38,739 nt of DNA from Bacteriovoracales bacterium (GTDB lineage: Bacteria; Bdellovibrionota; Bacteriovoracia; Bacteriovoracales; Bacteriovoracaceae). A model generated the notes under the pieces. The model did not search any database. It was not told the origin of the DNA and worked only from the letters and a program-made list of their open reading frames with translations. Shown here piece after piece: positions 1 to 7,226 of this stretch. The DNA is taken from contig JASBRV010000079.1 of assembly GCA_030149295.1 (NCBI GenBank), forward strand, positions 1-38,739, in the 5' to 3' direction. The position numbers were made by a program, and so were the translations under genes. How positions within the stretch are numbered: position 1 is the stretch's first letter; each line of letters starts with the position of its first letter.

Positions 1-107
1 CAGGTCTTTCAGAGGCGATGTACGAAGTCGCGCCAGGAATTGTTGTTGGTATGCTGACTTACTTCATTGGTTCTAAAGTACCGCAATTACAGACATCAGA
101 ATCATAA
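1..107 (+). CDS. Sodium:solute symporter family protein, C-terminal end (partial)
   Basis: The open frame enters from the left edge (first full codon at base 3) and stops with TAA at 105-107, giving 34 residues. The visible peptide has a hydrophobic stretch (APGIVVGMLTYFIGSK) preceded by GLSEAMYEV. This resembles the last transmembrane helix of PutP-type Na+/solute symporters, which commonly carry a GLYEIIPGF-like sequence before the final helix. The protein would be an inner-membrane transporter. Substrate cannot be told from so short a fragment. Proline is a guess from the PutP resemblance and fits only loosely with gdhA nearby. Confidence 0.5.
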   Translation, partial: GLSEAMYEVAPGIVVGMLTYFIGSKVPQLQTSES

Positions 108-113
108 TACTCA

Positions 114-165
114 AGGTCTGGATAGACCGAGCCGATCCGTAGGGTATGAAAATCTATCCAGACCT
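114..165. repeat. 12-bp inverted repeat flanking the start of a small ORF
   Basis: AGGTCTGGATAG at 114-125 is the exact reverse complement of CTATCCAGACCT at 154-165, with 28 bases between. The ATG of the small ORF at 146 lies in the loop and its codons 4-7 form the right arm. There is no T-run on either side, so it does not look like a classical rho-independent terminator. It could be a regulatory hairpin or the 3'-end structure of the upstream symporter mRNA. Confidence 0.5.
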
Positions 166-337
166 CCAAAAAATTTGGTCACGTGATATTAAAGAAGCTG
201 GAATGACAAAGAATCAAGCGAGGAAGGTCATAAAGGAATCACAAAATAATCAAAAGGAAACCACTGATTTCTTAAGGAACTCAACGCCTTCAAAGAATCC
301 CGTTACTCAGCTTCTTAAAAAACTCAATGCGTTTTAA
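146..337 (+). CDS. Small hypothetical protein, doubtful
   Basis: An open frame of 63 codons. The product is basic, soluble and probably helical in its first half, with no signal peptide and no family I recognise. The only purine-rich sequence upstream (TAGGG, 140-144) is too close to the ATG to be a good Shine-Dalgarno site. The 5' end overlaps the inverted repeat at 114-165. It sits alone between the symporter tail and a gene on the opposite strand. It could be a real small protein or a chance frame in the symporter 3' region. Confidence 0.3.
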   Translation: MKIYPDLQKIWSRDIKEAGMTKNQARKVIKESQNNQKETTDFLRNSTPSKNPVTQLLKKLNAF

Positions 338-343
338 AAAAAT

Positions 344-1675
344 CTAAGGAAATATCTTTCTTATGATGGCTTTGTTTTTCTCATCAACATCAGGTGAAAG
401 GAAAGCATGATTTGCTCTTTTCAGAAGATAGAGATTATCTTTAAACGTTAACTCATGAGATAAAATGATATCAAAAGAGCTTCCATCCATTGATTGCAGA
501 GTTTCTCGTAAGAAGAAGGCTTCTTTTTCAGAAAGAGACTCCCGAGCATGGGCACTTAATATAATGATATCCTTTTCTCTTTTTTCTCCCTCTAAAATCT
601 CTAAGCACTTTCTTATAAAGAGACCTCCATCAGAAAGATCAGAAAAATTATCTAAAGTATCAGTACATAACCAGTGAACAGATGGACCAATGGTCTTTAT
701 GAGCTCTCTTCTTTTTTCATCGCACGAACCTTGAGAGACAAACTTCAAAGAGGGTTGTTTTAAGGCCGGCTTTATCTCCCGAAATCTTTCTTTAAGAAAA
801 AACTGTGCTGCTTTTTCCGCCAATATCTTTTTCGCTTCAAGGCACAAAAGACCATTCATCATGAACGAAGGCGAAACAAGACCTACCTGATTGCCTAAAA
901 TGTCGAGATGACCGCCAAAAGCACTACAGATAACAGGCCATCCTTTTTCTTGAGCTTGGGCGATAGAGACACCAAAATCTTCTCCAAAAAAGGTACTAAG
1001 GCTGATCACCACAGGCTGAGAAAAGTCTTTTTTAAGCCACTCTTCACTCTCAACATGGCCATAAAAGATCGGTTTTACACACTCTAAAGACTTTATCACA
1101 TGAGTTAGCGAGGTCTTAGCACTTTCCTTAGTTTGGCGCCCCAGATGTTCCTGAATACGCTCATCATAATCTCCAAAAAGGTGCAAGCGACAATCAATCT
1201 CTAAACGCTGGAGTTCATCAACAAAGAGAATAAGAAAGTCGATATTTTTTTGACGAGACAATCTACCCGCAAATACAAAATCAATTCTTTTATTCCAGTC
1301 AATTGGCTTTGAATCTTGATAATTAAAAAGCTCATAGCGAGGTATAGCATTAACCACATCCTCTCCTTGAAAGAGAAGTTGGTCTTGAATTTCTTTAAAC
1401 CTTGATCCGATATTCCAAAATCTTAAATTTTTCTGGGGGTAATTTCCCGTCAAGAACATCTTCTTTACTGTGTCACCAAAAGTAATCACTTCTAAATTTT
1501 CACTTTGGGCCCAGCTATTATTAAGCTCTTGAAGGCCAGTATGATAGTCAGTATAGAAACGCTCATTTTCCGTAATGCCATGCCTCTTAAAATAAGCCTC
1601 ACAACGCTGCCACAGTATTTTCATACTAAAGTTACACTGATCCCAAAGAGGTGTATGTCGGGGTATTTTGGTCAT
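344..1675 (-). CDS. Glycosyltransferase family 4-like protein
   Basis: 443 residues, probably cytosolic, transferring a sugar from a nucleotide-sugar donor. The middle has the hallmarks of a GT-B family 4 donor domain. FVFAGRLSRQKNIDFLI is the usual first strand after the interdomain linker, and SLSTFFGEDFGVSIAQAQEKG is the E-x7-E-like donor-binding region (here a GEDFGVSIAQAQ variant), followed by PVICSAFGGHLDIL. The N-terminal acceptor domain is short for GT4 enzymes, so either the domain is reduced or the start lies further upstream. A C-terminal stretch of about 130 residues beyond the GT fold (with LSDGGLFIRKCLEIL) is not explained by GT4. It is transcribed divergently from gdhA with about 100 bases between. 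Acceptor unknown. Confidence 0.65.
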   Translation of the reverse strand: MTKIPRHTPLWDQCNFSMKILWQRCEAYFKRHGITENERFYTDYHTGLQELNNSWAQSENLEVITFGDTVKKMFLTGNYPQKNLRFWNIGSRFKEIQDQLLFQGEDVVNAIPRYELFNYQDSKPIDWNKRIDFVFAGRLSRQKNIDFLILFVDELQRLEIDCRLHLFGDYDERIQEHLGRQTKESAKTSLTHVIKSLECVKPIFYGHVESEEWLKKDFSQPVVISLSTFFGEDFGVSIAQAQEKGWPVICSAFGGHLDILGNQVGLVSPSFMMNGLLCLEAKKILAEKAAQFFLKERFREIKPALKQPSLKFVSQGSCDEKRRELIKTIGPSVHWLCTDTLDNFSDLSDGGLFIRKCLEILEGEKREKDIIILSAHARESLSEKEAFFLRETLQSMDGSSFDIILSHELTFKDNLYLLKRANHAFLSPDVDEKNKAIIRKIFP

Positions 1676-1718
1676 TAATAAATTGTATTACTTTTCCTAG
1701 ATTTCCGCTACCAGTCCC

Positions 1719-1747
1719 TTAGCAAAGCCCTTTAAGAAGCTTATGAT
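1719..1747 (+). promoter_or_regulatory. Candidate sigma70-type promoter for gdhA
   Basis: TTAGCA (1719-1724) and TATGAT (1742-1747) are separated by 17 bases and match the -35 and -10 consensus at 4/6 and 5/6. The predicted transcription start near 1754 leaves a leader of about 25 bases with a Shine-Dalgarno site (AAGGAC) before the gdhA ATG at 1780. Read by eye only. Confidence 0.4.
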
Positions 1748-1779
1748 AGCATTTAAAGGCATAAAACTAAGGACAAGAA

Positions 1780-3144
1780 ATGGATCAAACATTCAAATGT
1801 TACGCTGACACTCCTGAAGAATATTACGATTGTTTTATTCGCGGGCTCAAAGAAAGGAACCCAGGAGAGCCAGAATTTCATCAGGCCGTAGCCGAGGTTT
1901 CCAAATCCATCGTGCCTTATATTTTTGACAACCCTAAGTACATAAAAGGCCAGGTACTTGAAAGGCTTTCAGAGCCCGATCGCCTCGTCTCTTTTCGGGT
2001 CTGTTGGGAAGACGACGAGGGCAATATTCGTACAAATCGTGGTTTTCGAGTTCAGTTTAATAACACTATTGGTCCCTACAAAGGTGGACTACGCTTTCAT
2101 CCCTCTGTTAATCAAAGTGTTTTAAAATTTCTTGGCTTTGAACAAATTTTTAAAAACTCTCTCACTGGTCTTCCTATTGGAGGCGGAAAAGGTGGCGCTA
2201 ACTTTGATCCCAAAGGAAAATCAGATGCTGAAATCATGCGCTTTTGTCAATCCTTTATGATCGAACTCTATCGCCATATTGGTGAAGACGTTGACGTTCC
2301 AGCAGGAGATATTGGCGTTGGCGCGAGAGAGATTTCCTATATGTTTGGTATGTACAAAAGAATTACCAACCGCTTTACAGGAACCCTCACAGGCAAAGGG
2401 ATTGAATATGGAGGCTCCCTCATTCGTGAAGAGGCCACAGGTTATGGACTCACCTACTTTGCTGAGAATGTCCTTAATCACCATAGCGAAGGTTTAAAAG
2501 ACAAGGTTTGTCTCGTATCAGGTGCAGGAAATGTCGCTCAATTTGCAGTGGAAAAACTCATTGAAAAAGGCGCAAAAGTCGTTTCCATGAGCGATAGCAA
2601 AGGCATGCTTCATGTGAAAGAGGGAATCGGTCTTGAGTTGCTTCAAGAAATCAAAGATCTAAAGAAGAAAGGTAAAAGACTTCATGAAATCCAAGCAACT
2701 GGTTGTGAATATCATGAAGGAAAAGATCCATGGGGAATAGAGGCTGATTATGCTTTTCCATCAGCTACTCAAAATGAAATAGATCTCGATGATGCCAAGA
2801 CCTTAATAAGCTCAGGAGTTAAAGGAGTCTTTGAGGGTGCCAATATGCCAAGTACCAATGAAGCCATCAACTACTTTAACAAGCACAATACACTCTTTGG
2901 TCCGGCCAAGGCAGCCAATGCAGGTGGAGTTGCTGTGTCTTCACTTGAGATGAGCCAGAACAATATTGGTCTCTCTTGGGAGCGTGAGAAAGTCGACAAT
3001 GAGCTTCAATCGATTATGAAAGACATTCATCAAACCTGCGTTAAGTATGGGCAAAAGAAGGAAAAAGTCTGTTATATCACTGGCGCTAACGTTGGAGGCT
3101 TTGTCAAAGTGGCCGACGCTATGCTAAGTTTTGGCATCTACTGA
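1780..3144 (+). CDS. gdhA: NADP-specific glutamate dehydrogenase
   Basis: 454 residues, close to the usual 445-450 of hexameric bacterial GdhA. It catalyses the reductive amination of 2-oxoglutarate with ammonia to glutamate using NADPH, in the cytosol. The Glu/Leu/Phe/Val dehydrogenase signature with the catalytic lysine is clear (LPIGGGKGGANFDPKG, about residues 129-144), preceded by PYKGGLRFHPSVN. The nucleotide-binding Gly-rich loop VSGAGNVAQFAVEKL lies near residues 247-261, and the C-terminal NAGGVAVSSLEMSQN block is present. Start is fixed by AAGGAC placed 7 bases before the ATG. purT follows after 26 bases on the same strand, so the two are probably cotranscribed. Confidence 0.97.
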   Translation: MDQTFKCYADTPEEYYDCFIRGLKERNPGEPEFHQAVAEVSKSIVPYIFDNPKYIKGQVLERLSEPDRLVSFRVCWEDDEGNIRTNRGFRVQFNNTIGPYKGGLRFHPSVNQSVLKFLGFEQIFKNSLTGLPIGGGKGGANFDPKGKSDAEIMRFCQSFMIELYRHIGEDVDVPAGDIGVGAREISYMFGMYKRITNRFTGTLTGKGIEYGGSLIREEATGYGLTYFAENVLNHHSEGLKDKVCLVSGAGNVAQFAVEKLIEKGAKVVSMSDSKGMLHVKEGIGLELLQEIKDLKKKGKRLHEIQATGCEYHEGKDPWGIEADYAFPSATQNEIDLDDAKTLISSGVKGVFEGANMPSTNEAINYFNKHNTLFGPAKAANAGGVAVSSLEMSQNNIGLSWEREKVDNELQSIMKDIHQTCVKYGQKKEKVCYITGANVGGFVKVADAMLSFGIY

Positions 3145-3170
3145 TATCAATTTTTGGGAGAGCTTAGCTC

Positions 3171-4322
3171 ATGAAAACCATCCTTCTTTTGGGCTCAGGC
3201 GAGCTAGGAAAAGAATTTGTTATTGCCGCAAAGAGACTAGGCTGCAATGTTATCGCCATTGACCGCTACGACAATGCACCCGCAATGCAAGTAGCCGATC
3301 ACAGAGAAGTGATCAATATGCAGGATAGTGATGCCCTCAAAAAAGTCATCAAAAAATATAAGCCCGACTTTGTTGTGCCTGAAGTAGAAGCCATTCACAC
3401 GGAAACCCTAGCTTCAATTGAAGAACAAGGAACAGCTGTTATTCCCACCGCTAAGGCGACTCATCTCACTATGAATAGAGATGCCATTCGTGATCTTGCG
3501 GCAAAAGAGCTCAAGCTAAGAACTGCTCAATACGCTTATGCTGAAACTCTTGATGAGATGAAATCTCAATGTGAAAAGATTGGTTTTCCTGTCGTTATCA
3601 AACCAGTGATGAGTTCTTCAGGCAAAGGCCAAAGTAAAGTAGAGAAACCAGAAGATATCGAAAAATCATGGGAATATGCTAAGAAAGGTCGTGGTGATCG
3701 GGTCAAAGTGATTGTAGAAGAGTTTATTCCTTTTGTAGGTGAGATTACTCTCTTAACAATTAAACAAAGAGAAGGAAAAACCCTTTTTTGCGATCCTATT
3801 GGTCACATTCAAGAAGATGGTGACTATCGAGAATCATGGCAACCTTATGATATGGAAGCTTCTCACCTAAAGAAAGCCAAAAAAATGGCTAAGGCGGTAA
3901 CAGACGCCCTCGGTGGGGCTGGACTTTTTGGTGTAGAGTTTTTTATCACTAAAAAAGAAGTTATCTTTAGTGAGCTCTCTCCTAGACCTCACGATACAGG
4001 TATGGTCACCCTTATCTCCCAAAATCTTAATGAGTTTGAACTACACTTAAGGGCCATCCTAGGTCTTCCTATTCCCAAACTTGAAACTTTCGCTCCTAGT
4101 GCTTCGGCAGTCATTCTTGCTGATAAAGAAGGAATTCCAAAATGCTACAATGGAATTGATGAAGCACTCTCTGTAAAGGATGTCGATGTGCGCCTTTTTG
4201 CCAAACCTCAAGCTTACCCAAAAAGAAGAATGGGAGTAAGTTTGGCCAAAGGTAAGTCCACTAAGAACGCACGAAAGAAGGCCCGTGAAGCGGCAGCAAA
4301 GGTAACCATTGGTTTTTCATGA
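3171..4322 (+). CDS. purT: Formate-dependent phosphoribosylglycinamide formyltransferase (GAR transformylase 2)
   Basis: 383 residues, near the 392 of E. coli PurT. It makes N-formyl-GAR from GAR, formate and ATP in purine synthesis, bypassing the folate-dependent PurN. It is an ATP-grasp enzyme. The N-terminal LLLGSGELGKEFVIAAKRLG is the characteristic pre-ATP-grasp strand, VIKPVMSSSGKGQS is the ATP-grasp glycine-rich loop, and FGVEFFITKKEVIFSELSPRPHDTGMVTL contains the metal-binding Glu and Asn/Ser-Pro-Arg region typical of PurT/PurK. GGGAGAG lies upstream of the ATG. The gene sits between gdhA and a Fur-family regulator, overlapping the latter by 4 bases (ATGA), so translational coupling is likely. 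Confidence 0.96.
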   Translation: MKTILLLGSGELGKEFVIAAKRLGCNVIAIDRYDNAPAMQVADHREVINMQDSDALKKVIKKYKPDFVVPEVEAIHTETLASIEEQGTAVIPTAKATHLTMNRDAIRDLAAKELKLRTAQYAYAETLDEMKSQCEKIGFPVVIKPVMSSSGKGQSKVEKPEDIEKSWEYAKKGRGDRVKVIVEEFIPFVGEITLLTIKQREGKTLFCDPIGHIQEDGDYRESWQPYDMEASHLKKAKKMAKAVTDALGGAGLFGVEFFITKKEVIFSELSPRPHDTGMVTLISQNLNEFELHLRAILGLPIPKLETFAPSASAVILADKEGIPKCYNGIDEALSVKDVDVRLFAKPQAYPKRRMGVSLAKGKSTKNARKKAREAAAKVTIGFS

Positions 4323-4747
4323 ACTTAAAAGAACGCGCTGAAATTCTACTCAAAGAAAAAGGTCTTCGGTGTACTGAAGTCAGGCTTCTCATTTTAGAAG
4401 AATTTTTAAAAAGAAATAAACCTCTTTCAATCCAGGATTTTAAAAAGAAGAAAGCTTTTAAAAACTGGGATGAATCATCCACTTATCGAAACTTTACGAA
4501 ACTTGAATCTTCAGGCCTCATCAGGGCCATACCATCCAACAGTGAGTTCCAACACTACGAATCCACACTGGAAACTCACCACCATCATCATCACCATATT
4601 ACTTGTAGAAAATGTAAAGCGATCCAATGCTTAAATGATTGTAGCGTAGAAGAGCAATTGGCAAAGATGGCGAATAAAGTAGGATTTTCAGTTGAAGGTC
4701 ATACCTTAGAACTTTATGGTCTCTGTGCCGACTGTCGCAAAAAGTAA
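4319..4747 (+). CDS. Fur-family metal-responsive transcription regulator (Zur/Fur/PerR-like)
   Basis: 142 residues, the normal length for Fur proteins. The N-terminal winged helix runs to about residue 80 (GLRCTEVRLLILEEFL, then SSTYRNFTKLESSGLI as the recognition-helix region). The dimerisation domain carries an unusual run of seven histidines (87-93) where Fur proteins have the HHHH regulatory metal site, and two CxxC pairs, C96/C99 and C136/C139, that form the structural zinc site. The spacing resembles Zur and PerR as much as Fur, so the metal sensed is open. The start codon overlaps the end of purT (ATGA), which places this regulator in the gdhA-purT transcript, an atypical partner set for a Fur protein. 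Confidence 0.88.
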   Translation: MNLKERAEILLKEKGLRCTEVRLLILEEFLKRNKPLSIQDFKKKKAFKNWDESSTYRNFTKLESSGLIRAIPSNSEFQHYESTLETHHHHHHHITCRKCKAIQCLNDCSVEEQLAKMANKVGFSVEGHTLELYGLCADCRKK

Positions 4748-4751
4748 TCCT

Positions 4752-5204
4752 TTATAGATCAATATTTGAAAAATCTCGTGCCATAAGAGTTTTTCTTCCC
4801 TCTCCCTGAGCATTTTGAAGAGCTTCATTAACAATCACTCTGACAAACTTAGAAAGCTCATCCGCCACATCTCCTGATGTGTTCATTCCCGATTTAGCCT
4901 TAACATAAGCCTTTAACTTGCTAATAACAATTAAAGTGTCTATCGGAAGATCAGAGTCCTGACTCTTTTTACTACTAGACACTACCATTCTGCGTCGTGG
5001 TCGATCACTATCTTGCTGAGTATTTTGAGGGGCTCGCTCTTCTTCAGCATAAGCACTTTTATGACCCATGACGGAATCATGTACGGACCAACAGTCAACA
5101 GAGCAAAAAACTGACTTACGACAAGTGGAGATACTACATTTTTGATAAATTCCTCCGGTAAGAATCTCTTTCTTACAAACACCACACTTTCTCCAAACAT
5201 CCAT
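4752..5204 (-). CDS. Zinc-finger plus histone-fold protein (ZZ-histone-like)
   Basis: 150 residues from the ATG at 5204, preferred over the in-frame GTG at 5213 because AAAAGGAG (5212-5219) is spaced ideally for the ATG and overlaps the GTG. The N-terminal module has eight potential zinc ligands: C7-x2-C10, C23-x4-C28, C34-x3-C38, H42-x5-H48. This is a cross-brace pattern like ZZ/MYND/HIT fingers. A polar basic linker (about 50-85) follows. The C-terminal segment L86-F145 reads as a histone fold: a short helix, a long helix (SGDVADELSKFVRVIVNEAL), then GRKTLMARDF, nearly the GRKT-x3-DI signature of archaeal histones. Histone-fold proteins are known in Bdellovibrio, and a zinc-finger histone class has been described in prokaryotes. 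It probably binds DNA or other proteins. Convergent with the fur gene, 4 bases apart. Confidence 0.75.
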   Translation of the reverse strand: MDVWRKCGVCKKEILTGGIYQKCSISTCRKSVFCSVDCWSVHDSVMGHKSAYAEEERAPQNTQQDSDRPRRRMVVSSSKKSQDSDLPIDTLIVISKLKAYVKAKSGMNTSGDVADELSKFVRVIVNEALQNAQGEGRKTLMARDFSNIDL

Positions 5205-5230
5205 TATTTTCACTCCTTTTTAAGCCATGC

Positions 5231-5246
5231 TATATTATTATCCATG
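5231..5246 (+). promoter_or_regulatory. Candidate extended -10 just upstream of an ATG (possible leaderless start)
   Basis: TGCTATATT places an extended -10 hexamer TATATT at 5231-5236, and the ATG of the next gene is at 5244. Transcription starting 6-8 bases after the -10 would begin at or beside the ATG. No Shine-Dalgarno sequence lies in TTATTATCC before the ATG. A weak -35 (TTTCAC) is at about 5208-5213. Confidence 0.35.
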
Positions 5247-6257
5247 AAAATCAGTATCCTGCTAGGGTCAAAAGATGACCTCAACCTTGCCCCTCTTGAA
5301 CTATGGCTTGAGACCGAAAAGCATGGTCTTGCAAAGAAGTGGGCCAAAGGACTGATAAAACTCGTTAAGAAGAATGTCTTTCTTGAAAAACACTACACTC
5401 ACATGGGATTTCCTCTCTCTGATCGCAATCTCAAAGCAATATCAGAAGATATCAATGCTCAAGTTGATGTCATTAATTCACATCAATGGAAAGAGCCCTA
5501 TTATATAAAAGAGAGAGCGAAAGAGCATATGGATCAAGATGACCTCAATGCTCTTCATCATCATTTTGAAATAATGACTGGTTTAACGTGGGAGCCTTCT
5601 CCTTGGTTTGAAAATGCCGATCAAAAAACCCGAGTCGCTATTCTTTTTCTTAATCATTATATTCACGAATATGAATATAAGTATCGCGCTTACGAGCAAT
5701 TAGAAAAATGGGGTAAGGCTCCATCCTCTCTTAACTTTGCTTTTTCAGCTTGCCCCCACTATGACCTCAAGGACAAAGATTGTGAACACTTCACCATGGA
5801 GAGGAAGTTTGGGGATGTTTATCTTCACTATTCTCAACTGGGAAAAACTTTCGAAGAGGCTTATGCTGATAATGACGACATTGTTAATGATAAAAATATC
5901 AATGGTCATCGCTACTTTACCGGAGAATTTGATCTCTACTTAGGACCGGACACAGACCTCAACTACTTAAAGTCTCACAGAAAAAATCTTTATCGTTGGC
6001 TTGAAAGTAAGGGTGTTAGTCCCCATGACCCTAGGCTTTGTCTCGGGGAAGCAAAGGTGGCGAAGCTTATTCCTTCTTCCTCACAACAGGATTGGGACCT
6101 TCATCGCTTTCAAAAGGAAATCGGAATGCGAGAGAATGTTTTATCAATTTCTCTTAGAGGAAGGTTTCGCCAATGGTCTCGTCAATATGACTATCTCCCC
6201 CAAGACTCTGCAAAGAATATGGTGAAGTATTTTAATTCGGGATTAAGGGTCAAATAA
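5244..6257 (+). CDS. Conserved-looking hypothetical protein, cytosolic
   Basis: 337 residues from the ATG at 5244. An ATG at 5142 in the same frame is rejected because it would overlap the divergent zinc-finger gene and add a sequence unlike a protein N-terminus. No signal peptide and no membrane segments. The protein is rich in His, Tyr, Trp and Asp, with a distinctive block around residues 165-225 (SACPHYDLKDKD, MERKFGDVYLHYSQLGK, YFTGEFDLYLGPD) that looks conserved, so an enzyme or a binding protein is likely. I do not recognise the family. It lies between divergent and convergent single genes, so context gives no function. Confidence 0.75.
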   Translation: MKISILLGSKDDLNLAPLELWLETEKHGLAKKWAKGLIKLVKKNVFLEKHYTHMGFPLSDRNLKAISEDINAQVDVINSHQWKEPYYIKERAKEHMDQDDLNALHHHFEIMTGLTWEPSPWFENADQKTRVAILFLNHYIHEYEYKYRAYEQLEKWGKAPSSLNFAFSACPHYDLKDKDCEHFTMERKFGDVYLHYSQLGKTFEEAYADNDDIVNDKNINGHRYFTGEFDLYLGPDTDLNYLKSHRKNLYRWLESKGVSPHDPRLCLGEAKVAKLIPSSSQQDWDLHRFQKEIGMRENVLSISLRGRFRQWSRQYDYLPQDSAKNMVKYFNSGLRVK

Positions 6258-6259
6258 AA

Positions 6260-6706
6260 TCAAAGATACGACTGCTTAGCTGCAAAAATAATCTCTAGCT
6301 CAATAATGTCTCTCTCATCAAGGTGCTCTTTTAACGATGAAAAATCAAAGTGCATCACCTCAAGCAAGGTTTCAAGAGTCTTTAAATGAGAGCGAAATCG
6401 CTCACATGATTGTTCAAAACGAGCTGGGTTCTCTCGTAAAGACGGCTCAATAAGTTCTTTAGCTTGACGATATAATGGTCCAATAAGTCTTCTAATTTCC
6501 TTCACTTGGCGCCGCTCTCTTTCAAACCACTCGGCGCTACGATCGATCAAGTTTCTGATTTTCTCAGCATTATTCTTCCCAGGCATATAGCTAAGACGAT
6601 CAATGTAGTGCTGATGAAGCTTGAGAGGAAAAGGTTTTGCCTTATCCTCATCGCTCTTTCGATAGCGACCAGCTTCTCTGTTGCTAGGGTTTGGGGAAGT
6701 CTCCAT
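6260..6706 (-). CDS. Small basic protein, possibly ribbon-helix-helix-like
   Basis: 148 residues from the ATG at 6706. The longest frame starts at a TTG (6757) that would add a hydrophobic, poorly supported leader, whereas AGAG precedes this ATG. The segment KPFPLKLHQHYIDRLSYM followed by NNAEKIRNLIDRS resembles a ribbon-helix-helix DNA-binding unit (one strand and two helices). The rest is highly charged and helical, and may form a coiled coil. Its stop codon is 2 bases from the stop of the convergent unknown gene. The RHH call is a fold-level impression only. It is an orphan gene with no evident partner. Confidence 0.6.
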   Translation of the reverse strand: METSPNPSNREAGRYRKSDEDKAKPFPLKLHQHYIDRLSYMPGKNNAEKIRNLIDRSAEWFERERRQVKEIRRLIGPLYRQAKELIEPSLRENPARFEQSCERFRSHLKTLETLLEVMHFDFSSLKEHLDERDIIELEIIFAAKQSYL

Positions 6707-6775
6707 AATCTCTATTTTAAGGGCTGGGACCTCATATAGGCAATAACCTAAAATCAATTACTTAGAACTAAAGAA

Positions 6776-6787
6776 ATCTAGCTAGAT
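6776..6787. promoter_or_regulatory. 12-bp perfect palindrome upstream of the lipoprotein operon
   Basis: ATCTAGCTAGAT is a perfect palindrome containing two CTAG tetramers, a combination usually scarce in bacterial DNA. It lies in the divergent intergenic region between the small basic protein (start 6706) and the lipoprotein gene (start 6804 or 6816), so it could be an operator. No experimental or comparative support. Confidence 0.3.
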
Positions 6788-6815
6788 ACCCGATAACTTC
6801 AGTATGGAATTAAAA

Positions 6816-7226
6816 ATGGTGAGACCTTTTCTATTCACAGCCTTGGTCATTCTTTCGCTCCAAGCATGTAGGGCCGAACCAAAGATTCTTGGTGAATCAG
6901 TGAGAAAATATAGAGTTGAAGGGAAGCTTGAAACAAAGACCTCATGGCAATCACTTCCTACTCAACTTAGTCATCACATGGGAAGTTACCAGCGGCTAAA
7001 AGTATCAGGCCTTAAAGCTGATAGGGCCGAGGTCACTTACACCATAAAAGGAAAGGAAAAGAAAAGCTCTTATTTTATCGATGAGGACTCAGGCATTTTA
7101 AAAGACCTAAATTTTGAGGATATTGTTGATGAAATTCTAAAAGCACCACTTCTACAATTCACCTTTTATCACCAAAAAAAAGTCGTCGATAAAATCCATT
7201 ACAAAACAACAGGAAAAATTAAATGA
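6816..7226 (+). CDS. Predicted lipoprotein
   Basis: 136 residues from the ATG at 6816. An ATG 12 bases upstream (6804) is in frame, but its own sequence supplies the GGA that serves as Shine-Dalgarno site for 6816. A type II signal peptide ends in the lipobox LQAC, so the mature protein starts at a lipidated cysteine. The rest is a small beta-rich domain with no recognised family. The stop overlaps the start of the murein endopeptidase gene by 4 bases (ATGA), so the two are translationally coupled and may act together at the envelope. Confidence 0.75.
   Translation: MVRPFLFTALVILSLQACRAEPKILGESVRKYRVEGKLETKTSWQSLPTQLSHHMGSYQRLKVSGLKADRAEVTYTIKGKEKKSSYFIDEDSGILKDLNFEDIVDEILKAPLLQFTFYHQKKVVDKIHYKTTGKIK

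Noticed and set aside
4601..4750. Rho-independent terminator after the Fur-family gene
   Set aside because: No stable stem with a T-run found between the convergent stops. Only 4 bases separate the genes.
5142..5243. N-terminal extension of the unknown protein from an ATG at 5142
   Set aside because: It would overlap the divergent zinc-finger gene on the opposite strand and its sequence has no protein-like features. The ATG at 5244 fits a promoter.
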